The notes under the pieces: model-generated
The model's input: the letters and a program-made list of their open reading frames with translations, nothing else
What the model was told of the DNA's origin: nothing
Database searches by the model: none
From: Planctomycetaceae bacterium
GTDB taxonomy: Bacteria > Planctomycetota > Planctomycetia > Planctomycetales > Planctomycetaceae
DNA: 64,000 nucleotides
Assembly (NCBI GenBank): GCA_017795105.1
Contig: CP051247.1
Location: forward strand, 2,170,001 to 2,234,000
Reading direction: 5' to 3'
Shown here: positions 1 through 12,359 of the stretch, one piece after another
Layout of the letters: each line of letters opens with the position of its first letter
Position numbering within the stretch: position 1 is the first letter of the stretch
Program-made: the position numbers and the translations under genes

Positions 1-1277
1 TTGTTCCCCTGCGAGTAATCGAACTTCTCGATCGCCCGGATCAGCGACATGTTGCCATCCGAGACCATCTCGAAGAAGTTCGTATGCGGCTTGAAGTGCC
101 GTTTGGCGATCGACACGACCAGTCGCAGGTTACTGCGGATCAGGAAGTTCTTGACCGAAACCGATTCCCGGATCAGCTCTTCCGCTTCCTTCATCAGGCG
201 AGCGGCAGGCTTCGAAGGATCGATTTTGTCTCGCACCTTGCCGGCTTTGAACTTCAGGTAGTTCATCTTCCGGAAGTAGTACGCTTCTTCTTCCCGCGTC
301 AGCAACGGCAACTCGTAGAGACTGGCCAGATAAGCCGGCAGCCCCGGCGGAACCTTCTGACGCGATTCCGATTTTTCGACTTCCGGCGGAGGTCCGAGAA
401 TCGCCTTGTCGGCATTCCTTACGTGGAACTCTTCGCTGTCGATGAAGTCCAGAGACACATCGAAGATTCGAGCCGCCCGCACCTCGTTGATAATACGGTG
501 CACGCTGGAACGAGTCCGGCAATACTGACGAGCCAGTTCTTCGATCGGGGTTCCCCGCTGATGCTTGTACCAGATCTCCCGCTTCGTCTCGTCGGTCATC
601 GGACCGCGAGCGTGAGGGAAGATGGCCGAGTTCGGATAGTCCCGGTCATGGTTCTTCAACGTGTACCGGATCGTTTCAACCGAACGGCCCATCTTGCGAG
701 CGAGCCGATTGCTGATCTCCGACAGGCACGCGCCATGATCGGCGAGCTTGCGAGCCCGACGAATGATTTCGAGACGTTCCTGAGCCGTCAGCTGCGAGAA
801 GCGGGAGCTTCGCCGAATCTCGGCGGCATTCTGCTTCACGAAGCGATCGACGCTCGACTTCAGGAACACAACCCGCTTCCGGGAGCCGACTTTGACTTTG
901 CGGCCGACCAGGCCACGCTGTCGCCAGCGATCAACGGTTTTCGTCGAGACGTGGAACCGCTCACTCAGGTCATCGACCGTGAGCACGGGTTCGCTGATCT
1001 CGTCGACCGTCTGATCGACGCTCTCGGAGAGGTCTTCCACGAACCGGCAGAGATCATGAACCGCGTCTTTGCCGTCGATCTGAAGATCGGGGTACTGGCT
1101 CGACGCGTGGTCGGTGATCTGCTCGTGCAGTTCGGGATACTCGTATTGTTTGTCAGGGTCCAGTTGCGCCAACAGCTTTTCGGTCCGCTGGATCTGCTCC
1201 AGCCGAACCTTTTTCGGCGCATATCGAACCTGCTGATCTTTAAGCTGCCGGATGGCAGGATTTGCATAACTGGCCAT
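1..1277 (-). CDS. Sigma-70 family RNA polymerase sigma factor with N-terminal helix-turn-helix modules (3' end outside window)
   Basis: 425 codons are visible and the gene runs off the left edge. The most downstream visible residues (about 360-425) match sigma-70 region 2: a region reading IRSNLRLVVSIAKRH, then DGNMSLIRAIEKFDYSQGN, the core-binding and -10 recognition segment of primary-type sigma factors. Before that are two extra segments. Residues about 97-150 look like a MerR/excisionase-type helix-turn-helix (LTVDDLSERFHVSTKTVDRW). Residues about 165-265 contain two further HTH-like helices (LSEISNRLARKMGRSVETI and IEELARQYCRTRSSVHRII). The start is ATG 1277 after a GGGGAA ribosome site; the next upstream ATG (1290) is out of frame. 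It presumably directs RNA polymerase to promoters. The N-terminal HTH layout is unlike RpoD of Proteobacteria and resembles a planctomycete-specific sigma group. Certain as a sigma factor; whether it is the housekeeping one cannot be told without regions 3-4. Confidence 0.9.
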   Translation of the reverse strand, partial: MASYANPAIRQLKDQQVRYAPKKVRLEQIQRTEKLLAQLDPDKQYEYPELHEQITDHASSQYPDLQIDGKDAVHDLCRFVEDLSESVDQTVDEISEPVLTVDDLSERFHVSTKTVDRWRQRGLVGRKVKVGSRKRVVFLKSSVDRFVKQNAAEIRRSSRFSQLTAQERLEIIRRARKLADHGACLSEISNRLARKMGRSVETIRYTLKNHDRDYPNSAIFPHARGPMTDETKREIWYKHQRGTPIEELARQYCRTRSSVHRIINEVRAARIFDVSLDFIDSEEFHVRNADKAILGPPPEVEKSESRQKVPPGLPAYLASLYELPLLTREEEAYYFRKMNYLKFKAGKVRDKIDPSKPAARLMKEAEELIRESVSVKNFLIRSNLRLVVSIAKRHFKPHTNFFEMVSDGNMSLIRAIEKFDYSQGN

Positions 1278-5123
<3,846 letters not shown>

Positions 5124-5140
5124 TCGGGAATCGCATCCGG

Positions 5141-5162
5141 GTGGCGCTGGTTCTGCCAGTGC
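5141..5162. repeat. Small hairpin repeat of the CACTGGC..GCCAGTG family
   Basis: GGCGCTGG-ttct-GCCAGTGC type hairpin just after the DUF11 gene. A perfect relative, CCACTGGC-tctt-GCCAGTGG, occurs at 57131-57150. Dispersed small palindrome; function unknown. Confidence 0.4.
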
Positions 5163-5358
5163 TGCCCGATCAATTCCCTCCTCGCAGCGGAACAGCCAAT
5201 GCCCCGTTGCGATGCTCGCTCATTCTTCCAGCGTTGGATTGCCGCATCCGATGGCGACAGGAACAGACCGCGTCGCATATTGACGGATCGCCTCCCGGAA
5301 CCAATGATAGCCGGCAACGACTTCGTCTCGCTTTCGTCTCTTCCTGATTGAACAGCCC

Positions 5359-5733
5359 ATGTCTGAACCTACGCCTGATCTGCTCGAAACCTTCGACAAT
5401 CCGTACCCCGAGCGGGACTATGTGATTGAAACGGTTTGCCCCGAATTTACCTCGGTCTGCCCGAAAACCGGCCAGCCCGACTTCGGCACCCTGCACATCA
5501 CCTACATTCCCGATCGACTCTGCTTCGAGCTGAAGTCGCTCAAAATGTACCTGCAGCAGTACCGGAACCACGGAGCGTTCTACGAGCAGGTAACCAATCA
5601 GATCCTCGACGATCTCGTTGCCGCCACGCAGCCCCGCTCGATGGAACTGCGAGCCGAGTTCACCGCCCGAGGCGGCATCCGCACCAACGTCGTGGTCGTC
5701 TACCCGGACGAAAACTGGGGCGAAGAGGAATAA
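5359..5733 (+). CDS. queF: NADPH-dependent 7-cyano-7-deazaguanine reductase (preQ1 synthase)
   Basis: Reduces preQ0 to preQ1 with two NADPH in queuosine tRNA modification. The 124-residue length fits the short, unimodular QueF type (T-fold, as in Bacillus). The QueF signature is present: the thioimide-forming Cys34 in FTSVCPKTGQPDFG and the downstream Asp41, then the substrate-binding stretch ELKSLKMYLQQYRNHGAFYE and the conserved C-terminal RGGIRTNV. Start ATG 5359. It stands alone; other queuosine genes are not in the window. Confidence 0.95.
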   Translation: MSEPTPDLLETFDNPYPERDYVIETVCPEFTSVCPKTGQPDFGTLHITYIPDRLCFELKSLKMYLQQYRNHGAFYEQVTNQILDDLVAATQPRSMELRAEFTARGGIRTNVVVVYPDENWGEEE

Positions 5734-5787
5734 AAGCGCTGTCGCAGCAAACAAGCGATGCAGGTAGAATTCGCAGACGGATCCATG

Positions 5788-5930
5788 GGTAGCCCCGGTT
5801 GCTCCGCTACCGGGACCGACGGAGTCGGCAAGAGGTTTACACGCCCGAAGTCCTTCTTTCGAGTCGATTCCACCAAATCGAGGACCTCTTATGGTCGCGC
5901 CACCCCGGTTGAATCAACCGGGGCTACCCC
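5788..5930. repeat. MITE-like repeat with 14-base inverted ends GGTAGCCCCGGTTG
   Basis: The left end GGTAGCCCCGGTTG (5788-5801) is matched by its exact complement CAACCGGGGCTACC (5915-5928), giving a roughly 143-base element between queF and waaA. The first 60 bases (through the GACGGAGTCGGCAAGAGG part) recur almost unchanged in the opposite orientation at 23225-23284. No open frame inside. Confidence 0.65.
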
Positions 5931-6037
5931 ACACCGAGGTCATCACTGAGACGGAAGACTCGCGGAGCGGGTCGAAATTTGATTTCGCGGGCGATCGCTG
6001 ATCACCCGAGTCCACTGGAGTGAATGGAAGCTCTCTC

Positions 6038-7357
6038 GTGCGATATTTGCTCAACTGCGTCTATGTTCTGCTCATTGCCGCGATCTCGCCGATCCTTCTG
6101 TATCGCCGATGGACAACCGGGCGTTACCGCGAAGGCTGGCCGCAGAAGCTCTGGGGCCGCATCGAACCCCGAAACAGCGAGGCTCCCTGTGTCTGGCTGC
6201 ACGCCGTCAGCGTTGGCGAAGTGCTGCAGCTCGAGTCGATCGTGAAGGGCTGGCGGGAACGGTTCCCCAACTGGGACATTGCCATCAGCACGACGACCCA
6301 AACGGGCATGCAGGTCGCAAAGAAGACTTACCCCGATGCACATCTCTTCTACTGCCCGCTCGATTTCAGCTGGGCGGTTCGCAATACACTCAAGCGGCTC
6401 AAACCGAGCTGCGTCGTGCTCGTCGAGCTCGAAATCTGGCCGAACCTGATTCTGGAATCGGATCGGGCCAACATCCCGGTTCTGCTAATCAACGGCCGGC
6501 TCAGCGAAAAGAGCTATCGAGGTTATCGCCGCATTCGCCCGCTCGTTTCCTCGCTCATGCGGCGGCTCGCTGTCGTCACCGCTCAAAACGAAGAATACCG
6601 GGACCGCTTCCACAAGCTCGGCGTCCCGAAGAACCGGCTGCATGTCGCCGGCTCGATCAAATTCGATCGACTTTCGACCGACCGCAACAGTCCGCGCACA
6701 CTGCAGCTGCGGGGAGATTTCGGCATCAAGCCCGACGCTCCCGTGCTCATGGCAGGCAGCACCGGAGATCCTGAAGAGAAGGTGATCCTTTCGACCTGGA
6801 TCTCACTGCGGCAGCAATTTCCGCAACTTCAGCTGCTTATCGCCCCCCGACATCAGGAGCGGTTTGAGGAAGTCGCCGAGCTGATTCAGCGGGCTGGTTT
6901 CCACGCGGTCCGCCGCTCGAAACTGGGCGAGAAGCCGCGCAAATCGATGAAACAAATCCCGCCGGTGTATCTGCTCGATACCCTTGGCGACCTCTCCGCC
7001 TGCTGGGGCGTCGCCGATATCGCCTTCGTGGGTGGCAGCCTGAATCAGCGGGGCGGGCAGAACATGATGGAGCCGGCCGGCTACGGAGCCACCCTGCTCT
7101 TCGGACCAAACACCTGGAACTTCGCCGAAGTGGTCGAGGATCTGAAACAGGCTCGCGCCTGTCGCGTCGTGAGCAACCAGCACGAAATGGCGACTCAGAT
7201 TGGCGAACTGCTGCGGACGCCTCAAACCGCCCAGCGACTCGGCCGAGCGGCCCAGAACTACGTTCTCAGCAAGCAGGGAGCGACCGCTCTCACGCTCAAC
7301 GAGATCGAGAAAACACTGCATCTGACACAGCCGGAGACGATTCGTCCCGCGGCGTGA
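6038..7357 (+). CDS. waaA: 3-deoxy-D-manno-octulosonic acid (Kdo) transferase
   Basis: Transfers Kdo from CMP-Kdo to lipid A precursor at the inner membrane (GT30 family). 439 residues from GTG 6038, close to the usual 420-430. An N-terminal membrane anchor (residues 3-22) is followed by WLHAVSVGEV with the catalytic Glu (about residue 61), then CPLDFSWAVRNTL, VELEIWPN and NGRLSEKSYRGY, all WaaA hallmarks. The C-terminal half has GGSLNQRGGQNMMEPAGYG, the CMP-Kdo site. I chose GTG 6038 because GGAAG (6026-6030) sits 7 bases ahead; an in-frame GTG at 6020 lacks a properly spaced site. Its presence implies that this planctomycete makes a Kdo-lipid A type outer membrane. Confidence 0.93.
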   Translation: MRYLLNCVYVLLIAAISPILLYRRWTTGRYREGWPQKLWGRIEPRNSEAPCVWLHAVSVGEVLQLESIVKGWRERFPNWDIAISTTTQTGMQVAKKTYPDAHLFYCPLDFSWAVRNTLKRLKPSCVVLVELEIWPNLILESDRANIPVLLINGRLSEKSYRGYRRIRPLVSSLMRRLAVVTAQNEEYRDRFHKLGVPKNRLHVAGSIKFDRLSTDRNSPRTLQLRGDFGIKPDAPVLMAGSTGDPEEKVILSTWISLRQQFPQLQLLIAPRHQERFEEVAELIQRAGFHAVRRSKLGEKPRKSMKQIPPVYLLDTLGDLSACWGVADIAFVGGSLNQRGGQNMMEPAGYGATLLFGPNTWNFAEVVEDLKQARACRVVSNQHEMATQIGELLRTPQTAQRLGRAAQNYVLSKQGATALTLNEIEKTLHLTQPETIRPAA

Positions 7358-7460
7358 ATCAGTAAGTCGCGTCGAAGTTCGTCCGTTCTGCGACAAATTG
7401 AGCCTGTCTGATTGCCGGAAAACCGGCAGCGATTCGCTTTCGGAACGTATGTAACTTGCT

Positions 7461-7466
7461 TAGAAT
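7461..7466 (+). promoter_or_regulatory. Possible -10 element ahead of metK
   Basis: TAGAAT lies 44 bases ahead of the metK start. The matching -35 (TTTCGG with a 17-base spacer) is poor. A hairpin TGCCGG-aaaa-CCGGCA lies further upstream at about 7413-7428. No recognised SAM riboswitch was seen in this 152-base leader. Confidence 0.25.
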
Positions 7467-7509
7467 GCCCGGCTTGGAGATTGCGCAAACACAGTGGTGA
7501 GGAAGAAGA

Positions 7510-8688
<1,179 letters not shown>

Positions 8689-8701
8689 TTGAACCCGGAA
8701 A

Positions 8702-8735
8702 CGACTCGCGGAACGGATGAAGTTTCCGCGAGTCG
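8702..8735 (+). terminator. Strong hairpin after metK
   Basis: CGACTCGCGGAA (8702-8713) pairs perfectly with TTCCGCGAGTCG (8724-8735), a 12-base-pair stem with a 10-base loop. There is no U-run, so it may be a weak terminator or an mRNA 3' end stabiliser. It also argues that the next gene does not start at 8717, which lies in the loop. Confidence 0.55.
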
Positions 8736-8794
8736 AACTTCCGAACCTGAATCAAACTGGTGGAACCGCAATCGGCGAGCGAAGGAGTGTCGCC

Positions 8795-9616
8795 ATGTCG
8801 CTGGGACAAACCTGTGAACGCTGGGCCCGCGAGACCGAGCAGTCTCGTGATCTGCAATACTGCTGGGCCTGCGGCCTGACTTGGATCATCGTCGGCTTCG
8901 TGCTTGTCACCGCCCGCGCTCTGGGCAGCTTTGCTCCGGATACCGATGCCGTCCGCGCAGCCGGCTCCATCCTAGGCCTTTTCGGCGTCGGCCTGATGAC
9001 CAGCACTCACCTGCTGCGTTCCCGTCCGCTCACCGAATCAGCACGCTCTCAGGTCCTTTTTCTGGCGACGGTCACGCTGTCCGGCATCCTCCTCGGCAGC
9101 CTCGCTCTGACACCACTCCGCAGTTTCTGGTCGGTCTTTCTGCACGCGGCAGCTATGGCCGGCGTCACCGTGATGCTCGCCAGCCGCGGCTTGAATCTGC
9201 TCACACAGTCAACAGCGTCTGCGCCGGCAATGACTTCGGTCAAACCAGAGTCCACCCCGGTGGTCCCTGTCGTTCCAGAGACGCAGCCCGAAGCGAAGTC
9301 CGGAGAAACCGTGCAATGGCTCTCCCGCAGCCGTCAGACCGATGGCACGGAGGTAGTTGAAGGCATGCTCCGACTCGAACTCGCAGACGGTCAAAAGCAG
9401 GTCTCTGGCCATGTGGTCTTCACGCCCTCGCTCAGTTCGATCCCGGAAATCGAGTGCGAGCCGATTGGAGCCTATGAGATTGAAGCCTCGGTGGGCGAAG
9501 TCTATCCGCACGGATTCCGCGTCGATGTCCGCCGAACGGACCGGTCCACTGCAGCGCTCAGTCTCGAAATCGGCTTCCAGGCCCTCGCCGCCGCCCACGA
9601 GCAGAACGCAGCCTGA
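8795..9616 (+). CDS. Conserved membrane protein of unknown function
   Basis: 273 residues from ATG 8795, chosen because AAGGAG lies 7 bases ahead; an in-frame ATG at 8717 falls inside the metK hairpin. Four hydrophobic segments are visible in the first half: one around LTWIIVGFVLVTARALGSF, one around AAGSILGLFGVGLMTSTH, one around VLFLATVTLSGILLGSLAL and one around FWSVFLHAAAMAGVTVMLA. After a Pro-rich linker comes a soluble C-terminal domain of about 100 residues with alternating beta-strand character (VEGMLRLELADGQKQVSGHVVFTPS). I do not recognise the family. It lies between metK and folK on the same strand, 21 bases ahead of folK, so it may be cotranscribed with folK. Confidence 0.65.
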   Translation: MSLGQTCERWARETEQSRDLQYCWACGLTWIIVGFVLVTARALGSFAPDTDAVRAAGSILGLFGVGLMTSTHLLRSRPLTESARSQVLFLATVTLSGILLGSLALTPLRSFWSVFLHAAAMAGVTVMLASRGLNLLTQSTASAPAMTSVKPESTPVVPVVPETQPEAKSGETVQWLSRSRQTDGTEVVEGMLRLELADGQKQVSGHVVFTPSLSSIPEIECEPIGAYEIEASVGEVYPHGFRVDVRRTDRSTAALSLEIGFQALAAAHEQNAA

Positions 9617-9637
9617 CATCCTTCTGAAAGCAGAGTC

Positions 9638-10354
9638 GTGGTGAAAGCAGGCCTGGCACTCGGCGGCAATCTCGGCGATACCGTCGCGCTGCTCGAAACC
9701 GCTTACCAGCTCCTGGATGATCATCCGCAGATCATGGTTCTCAAAACGAGCCGAAACTTCACCACGAGTCCGGTTGGCGTCTCGGCCGGCAATCGCTTCA
9801 TCAACTCGGCTGCCCTGATCGAGACGGCACTCTCCGCGGAGGCTCTCCTCGATATCTGTCAGCAGATCGAATACGACGCCGGCCGTGTCCGAGAAATCCA
9901 CTGGGGACCCCGCACGCTCGATGTCGACATCGTCTTCTTCGGTTCAGAGATCATCGAAACCGAACGACTTACGGTCCCGCACCCCGCCTGCTGGTACCGC
10001 CGCTTCGTCCTCGATCCCCTCTGCGACATCGCCGGCACCACCGAACATCCCGTCCTCGGCGTCAACTACTCCACCCTGCAATCACGCCTGAAAACCCGCC
10101 CGTTCACTGTCGACCTCAGCCAACTCGCCCCAGCACGTCGAGAACAACTGCAATTCGTGTTGAAAGACTTTCAGGCGGCAGAAGAATCTGATGGCACAAC
10201 CCTCGCCAATTTGAAATTGATGGATTGTCCCCTCCAATCCCGTCTCCAACAGAAGCTCGGCGAACTCTACGAACACAACCTCCCGGGAACCTTCGAAGAC
10301 CACCTGAAAGACGTCCTCAACGCCATCCTCGACGAACCGACTCCACTCCAGTAG
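9638..10354 (+). CDS. folK: 2-amino-4-hydroxy-6-hydroxymethyldihydropteridine diphosphokinase
   Basis: Transfers pyrophosphate from ATP to hydroxymethyl-dihydropterin in folate synthesis. The N-terminal GLALGGNLGD and the signature WGPRTLDVDIVFF (around residue 90) with the two Mg-binding aspartates identify HPPK, followed by LTVPHPACWYRRFVLDPLCDIA. The domain normally ends near residue 160; here about 75 further residues follow (from about PARREQLQF) that are rich in Leu, Glu and Lys and predicted helical. The start is GTG 9638 or GTG 9641, 21 bases after the previous gene. The C-terminal extension is unexplained. Confidence 0.92.
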   Translation: MVKAGLALGGNLGDTVALLETAYQLLDDHPQIMVLKTSRNFTTSPVGVSAGNRFINSAALIETALSAEALLDICQQIEYDAGRVREIHWGPRTLDVDIVFFGSEIIETERLTVPHPACWYRRFVLDPLCDIAGTTEHPVLGVNYSTLQSRLKTRPFTVDLSQLAPARREQLQFVLKDFQAAEESDGTTLANLKLMDCPLQSRLQQKLGELYEHNLPGTFEDHLKDVLNAILDEPTPLQ

Positions 10355-10432
10355 TCCGCCATTGCGAATCCCAACCCAAAGCGTAAGCGAGGAAAAGGGA
10401 CGTCACTCAAGGGCTAGTCAATGGTTCAGAAC

Positions 10433-10478
10433 GTAGGCTGGGATAGCCGCCAGGCGTATCCCAACAAATGCGCGCTCT
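10433..10478. repeat. Copy of the GTAGGCTGGGATAGC..GCGTATCCCA palindromic repeat
   Basis: Forward copy of the family also found at 21742-21784, 22096-22133, 23122-23160, 43069-43113, 61412-61454 and 61668-61705. The core is a GCTGGGATA / TATCCCAGC inverted pair followed by AAATGYGC. Here the right arm reads TATCCCAAC. Confidence 0.7.
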
Positions 10479-10644
10479 CTGCCGAGATACGGTCGCACTT
10501 ATCCCCGTCCACAACGAATTCCAACCCGAAGGGTAAGCGAGGATGCTTCGAGGTCGCCCCCGCTTACGCGTCAGGTAAGGATTCCACGGCGGAGACACGG
10601 TGCTCGACCTGAGTCCACCCCATTTACTCTTTTCTCAAGGTATC

Positions 10645-10782
10645 AACCACAGAGACACAGAGGTCACAGAGACCACAATAACTAACAAACTCCCTGAACG
10701 ACTCGCCCTTACTTCTCTTTTTCGAACAGAACATTCGAGGAAGAACCACGGGAATCTCTGTGCCCTCTGTGTCTCTGTGGTT
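10645..10782. repeat. CACAGAGACACAGAG inverted-repeat element
   Basis: The left end AACCACAGAGACACAGAGG (10645-10663) and the right end CCTCTGTGTCTCTGTGGTT (10764-10782) are inverted copies, making a 138-base element. This motif is a known dispersed repeat in several bacterial phyla and is often mis-annotated as a short protein. Confidence 0.65.
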
Positions 10783-10812
10783 AAATGAGAGCCATCTCCT
10801 ATCGAGACCAAC

Positions 10813-12150
10813 TCAGTCTTGTTCATCCAGCTCGTGCCGAGGTTCGTCCATGCGGAAGGTGAGGAGGCCCGAGAGGAAGACGACGCCGGCGATGAGGAAG
10901 AACATCGCGTGGTGGTTCCAGTCGATCAGGTAACCAACCACGGGAGCGAAGAACAGCGGCATGGCCATGCAGACGTTGAGCGTGCTCAGGTAATGCGGGT
11001 GATGCTCCTCGTGGACCAGTTCAAGCACATAATTGAACAGCGTCTTCACCGTGACGGGGGTCAGCCCGAGCATGATGAATGTGATTGCGTACCAGATCCG
11101 CTGGTCCGGTTCGAGGTATTCGGACAGCCCGATCGCCACTAGCGGAACCAGCGACATCGCAAACGTCTCGCAGCGAATCACCACCCGGTAGCCGTATCGG
11201 TCGCCAATGTAACCGGTAATCGAACTGAAAATCCCGACCGACAGGTTCTGCCCGATCACCCAGATCATCAGATCCCGCGGCCCGGCTTCGAGCAGCGTGC
11301 GGCCCAGCCACTGATAATGCGGGAACAACAGCATCGAGGACATGTAAAGCATCGCCACAACAGCCACACGCTGCATCGATCGCTGCTCGCGAAGAGTCCG
11401 CCAGACATTCAGGAACAGGCGGCCCGGGTGCGATTCGGCGTGCCCCTGTGGATCTCGCGGCTCTCGGACGAGCCAGAGGATCGTCGACGCCAGAAAGAAG
11501 CAGAACGACGTCACGCCGAAGATGCGGGCGAAACCCCGTCCATCCGGAAGAGACAGCCAGCCGGTCAGCAGGAACCAGGCGCCCGTCATGGCGACAATCG
11601 AGCCCGCCATCCCGGCCACCGACATCAGCCGCCCTCGTCGATGCGGCCGAATCAGCTTTCCCTGAAGCGTGTTGAAGGAGAGCTGATTGACGCCGGTTGT
11701 GGCGAAGAACATTGAGTACAGAATCAGAAAAACAACTGGCAGCCAGGGCATCGGCTCCCGACCGAGATTCAGGCAGAGAAACGCCAGCACGCCAAACAGG
11801 AACGCCATGAGCAGCGACGTGTTCATCAGCATCCGCGATTTGAGCGGTGCATTCCGCAGACTTGCGGACGCGAGCACCGGCGCGACACTCTGGCTGATGC
11901 GATTGAGCACCGGCAGGCAGCCGCGAATCCACCCCGCTCCAGCGATGGTATCGAGAAAAGCCGGGATGATGACCGTTTCGGTTTTGAAGATCCAGGCGAG
12001 CCGCAAAAAGACATGATGAGCGGCCAGAACAAGCAGGTTTCGCAACTCCCATTTGGCTTTCAGTTCGTGATCTTCGACAACCGCGTCGGTTTCACGGACG
12101 GCAGCGGGGGCCGGCAACGGGGCGTCCGTCGCTGTTTCGTTCTGACTCAT
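10813..12150 (-). CDS. Major facilitator superfamily transporter
   Basis: 445 residues with about 12 hydrophobic segments after a 35-residue polar N-terminus. The loop between helices 2 and 3 is less canonical than in sugar porters, but the central polar linker (REPRDPQGHAESHPGR) between two six-helix halves and the motif GYIGDRYGYR (loop 8-9, the MFS G-x-x-x-D-R-x-G-x-R pattern) support the call. Substrate unknown. It faces the beta-CASP gene divergently, sharing a 209-base promoter region. No operon partner. Confidence 0.75.
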   Translation of the reverse strand: MSQNETATDAPLPAPAAVRETDAVVEDHELKAKWELRNLLVLAAHHVFLRLAWIFKTETVIIPAFLDTIAGAGWIRGCLPVLNRISQSVAPVLASASLRNAPLKSRMLMNTSLLMAFLFGVLAFLCLNLGREPMPWLPVVFLILYSMFFATTGVNQLSFNTLQGKLIRPHRRGRLMSVAGMAGSIVAMTGAWFLLTGWLSLPDGRGFARIFGVTSFCFFLASTILWLVREPRDPQGHAESHPGRLFLNVWRTLREQRSMQRVAVVAMLYMSSMLLFPHYQWLGRTLLEAGPRDLMIWVIGQNLSVGIFSSITGYIGDRYGYRVVIRCETFAMSLVPLVAIGLSEYLEPDQRIWYAITFIMLGLTPVTVKTLFNYVLELVHEEHHPHYLSTLNVCMAMPLFFAPVVGYLIDWNHHAMFFLIAGVVFLSGLLTFRMDEPRHELDEQD

Positions 12151-12359
12151 TCCATTACTCTTGATCTATTGAAAGCGAACGTCCGGGAGGCACCTGAGGC
12201 GATCGTCGTCACGCGGGCGAGAGTCACATTTCCGTGACCGGGATGCATGGAGTCTGAAGAGATCCGGGCGACCTGTCCAGAACAGGCCCTCCCTGATCGT
12301 TCCCCACAAACTATCGTAACAACCGCAGAATTATAGGCCTGTTCCCGGGCGAGGCACCC

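Larger units (their letters stand above)
10355..10812. other. Repeat-filled intergenic region
   Basis: 458 bases between convergent folK and the MFS gene. It contains two copies of a CCCAAAGCGTAAGCGAGG-like motif (about 10375-10396 and 10520-10542), one copy of the GGCTGGGATA..TATCCCA palindrome (10433-10478) and one 138-base CACAGAGACACAGAG element (10645-10782). A 62-codon frame from 10600 is produced by the last repeat and is not a gene. Confidence 0.7.

Noticed and set aside
5124..5358. Possible preQ1 riboswitch ahead of queF
   Set aside because: No typical short preQ1 pseudoknot motif with the A-rich tail was seen near the ribosome site.
5170..5754. 194-codon minus-strand frame opposite queF
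   Set aside because: Antisense of queF, whose catalytic Cys motif is clear on the plus strand.
7358..7509. Possible SAM riboswitch ahead of metK
   Set aside because: Only one small hairpin and no recognisable conserved aptamer core in 152 bases.
10600..10788. 62-codon frame with NHRDTEVTE and LCALCVSVVK
   Set aside because: Produced by the CACAGAGACACAGAG repeat, a known source of false gene calls.
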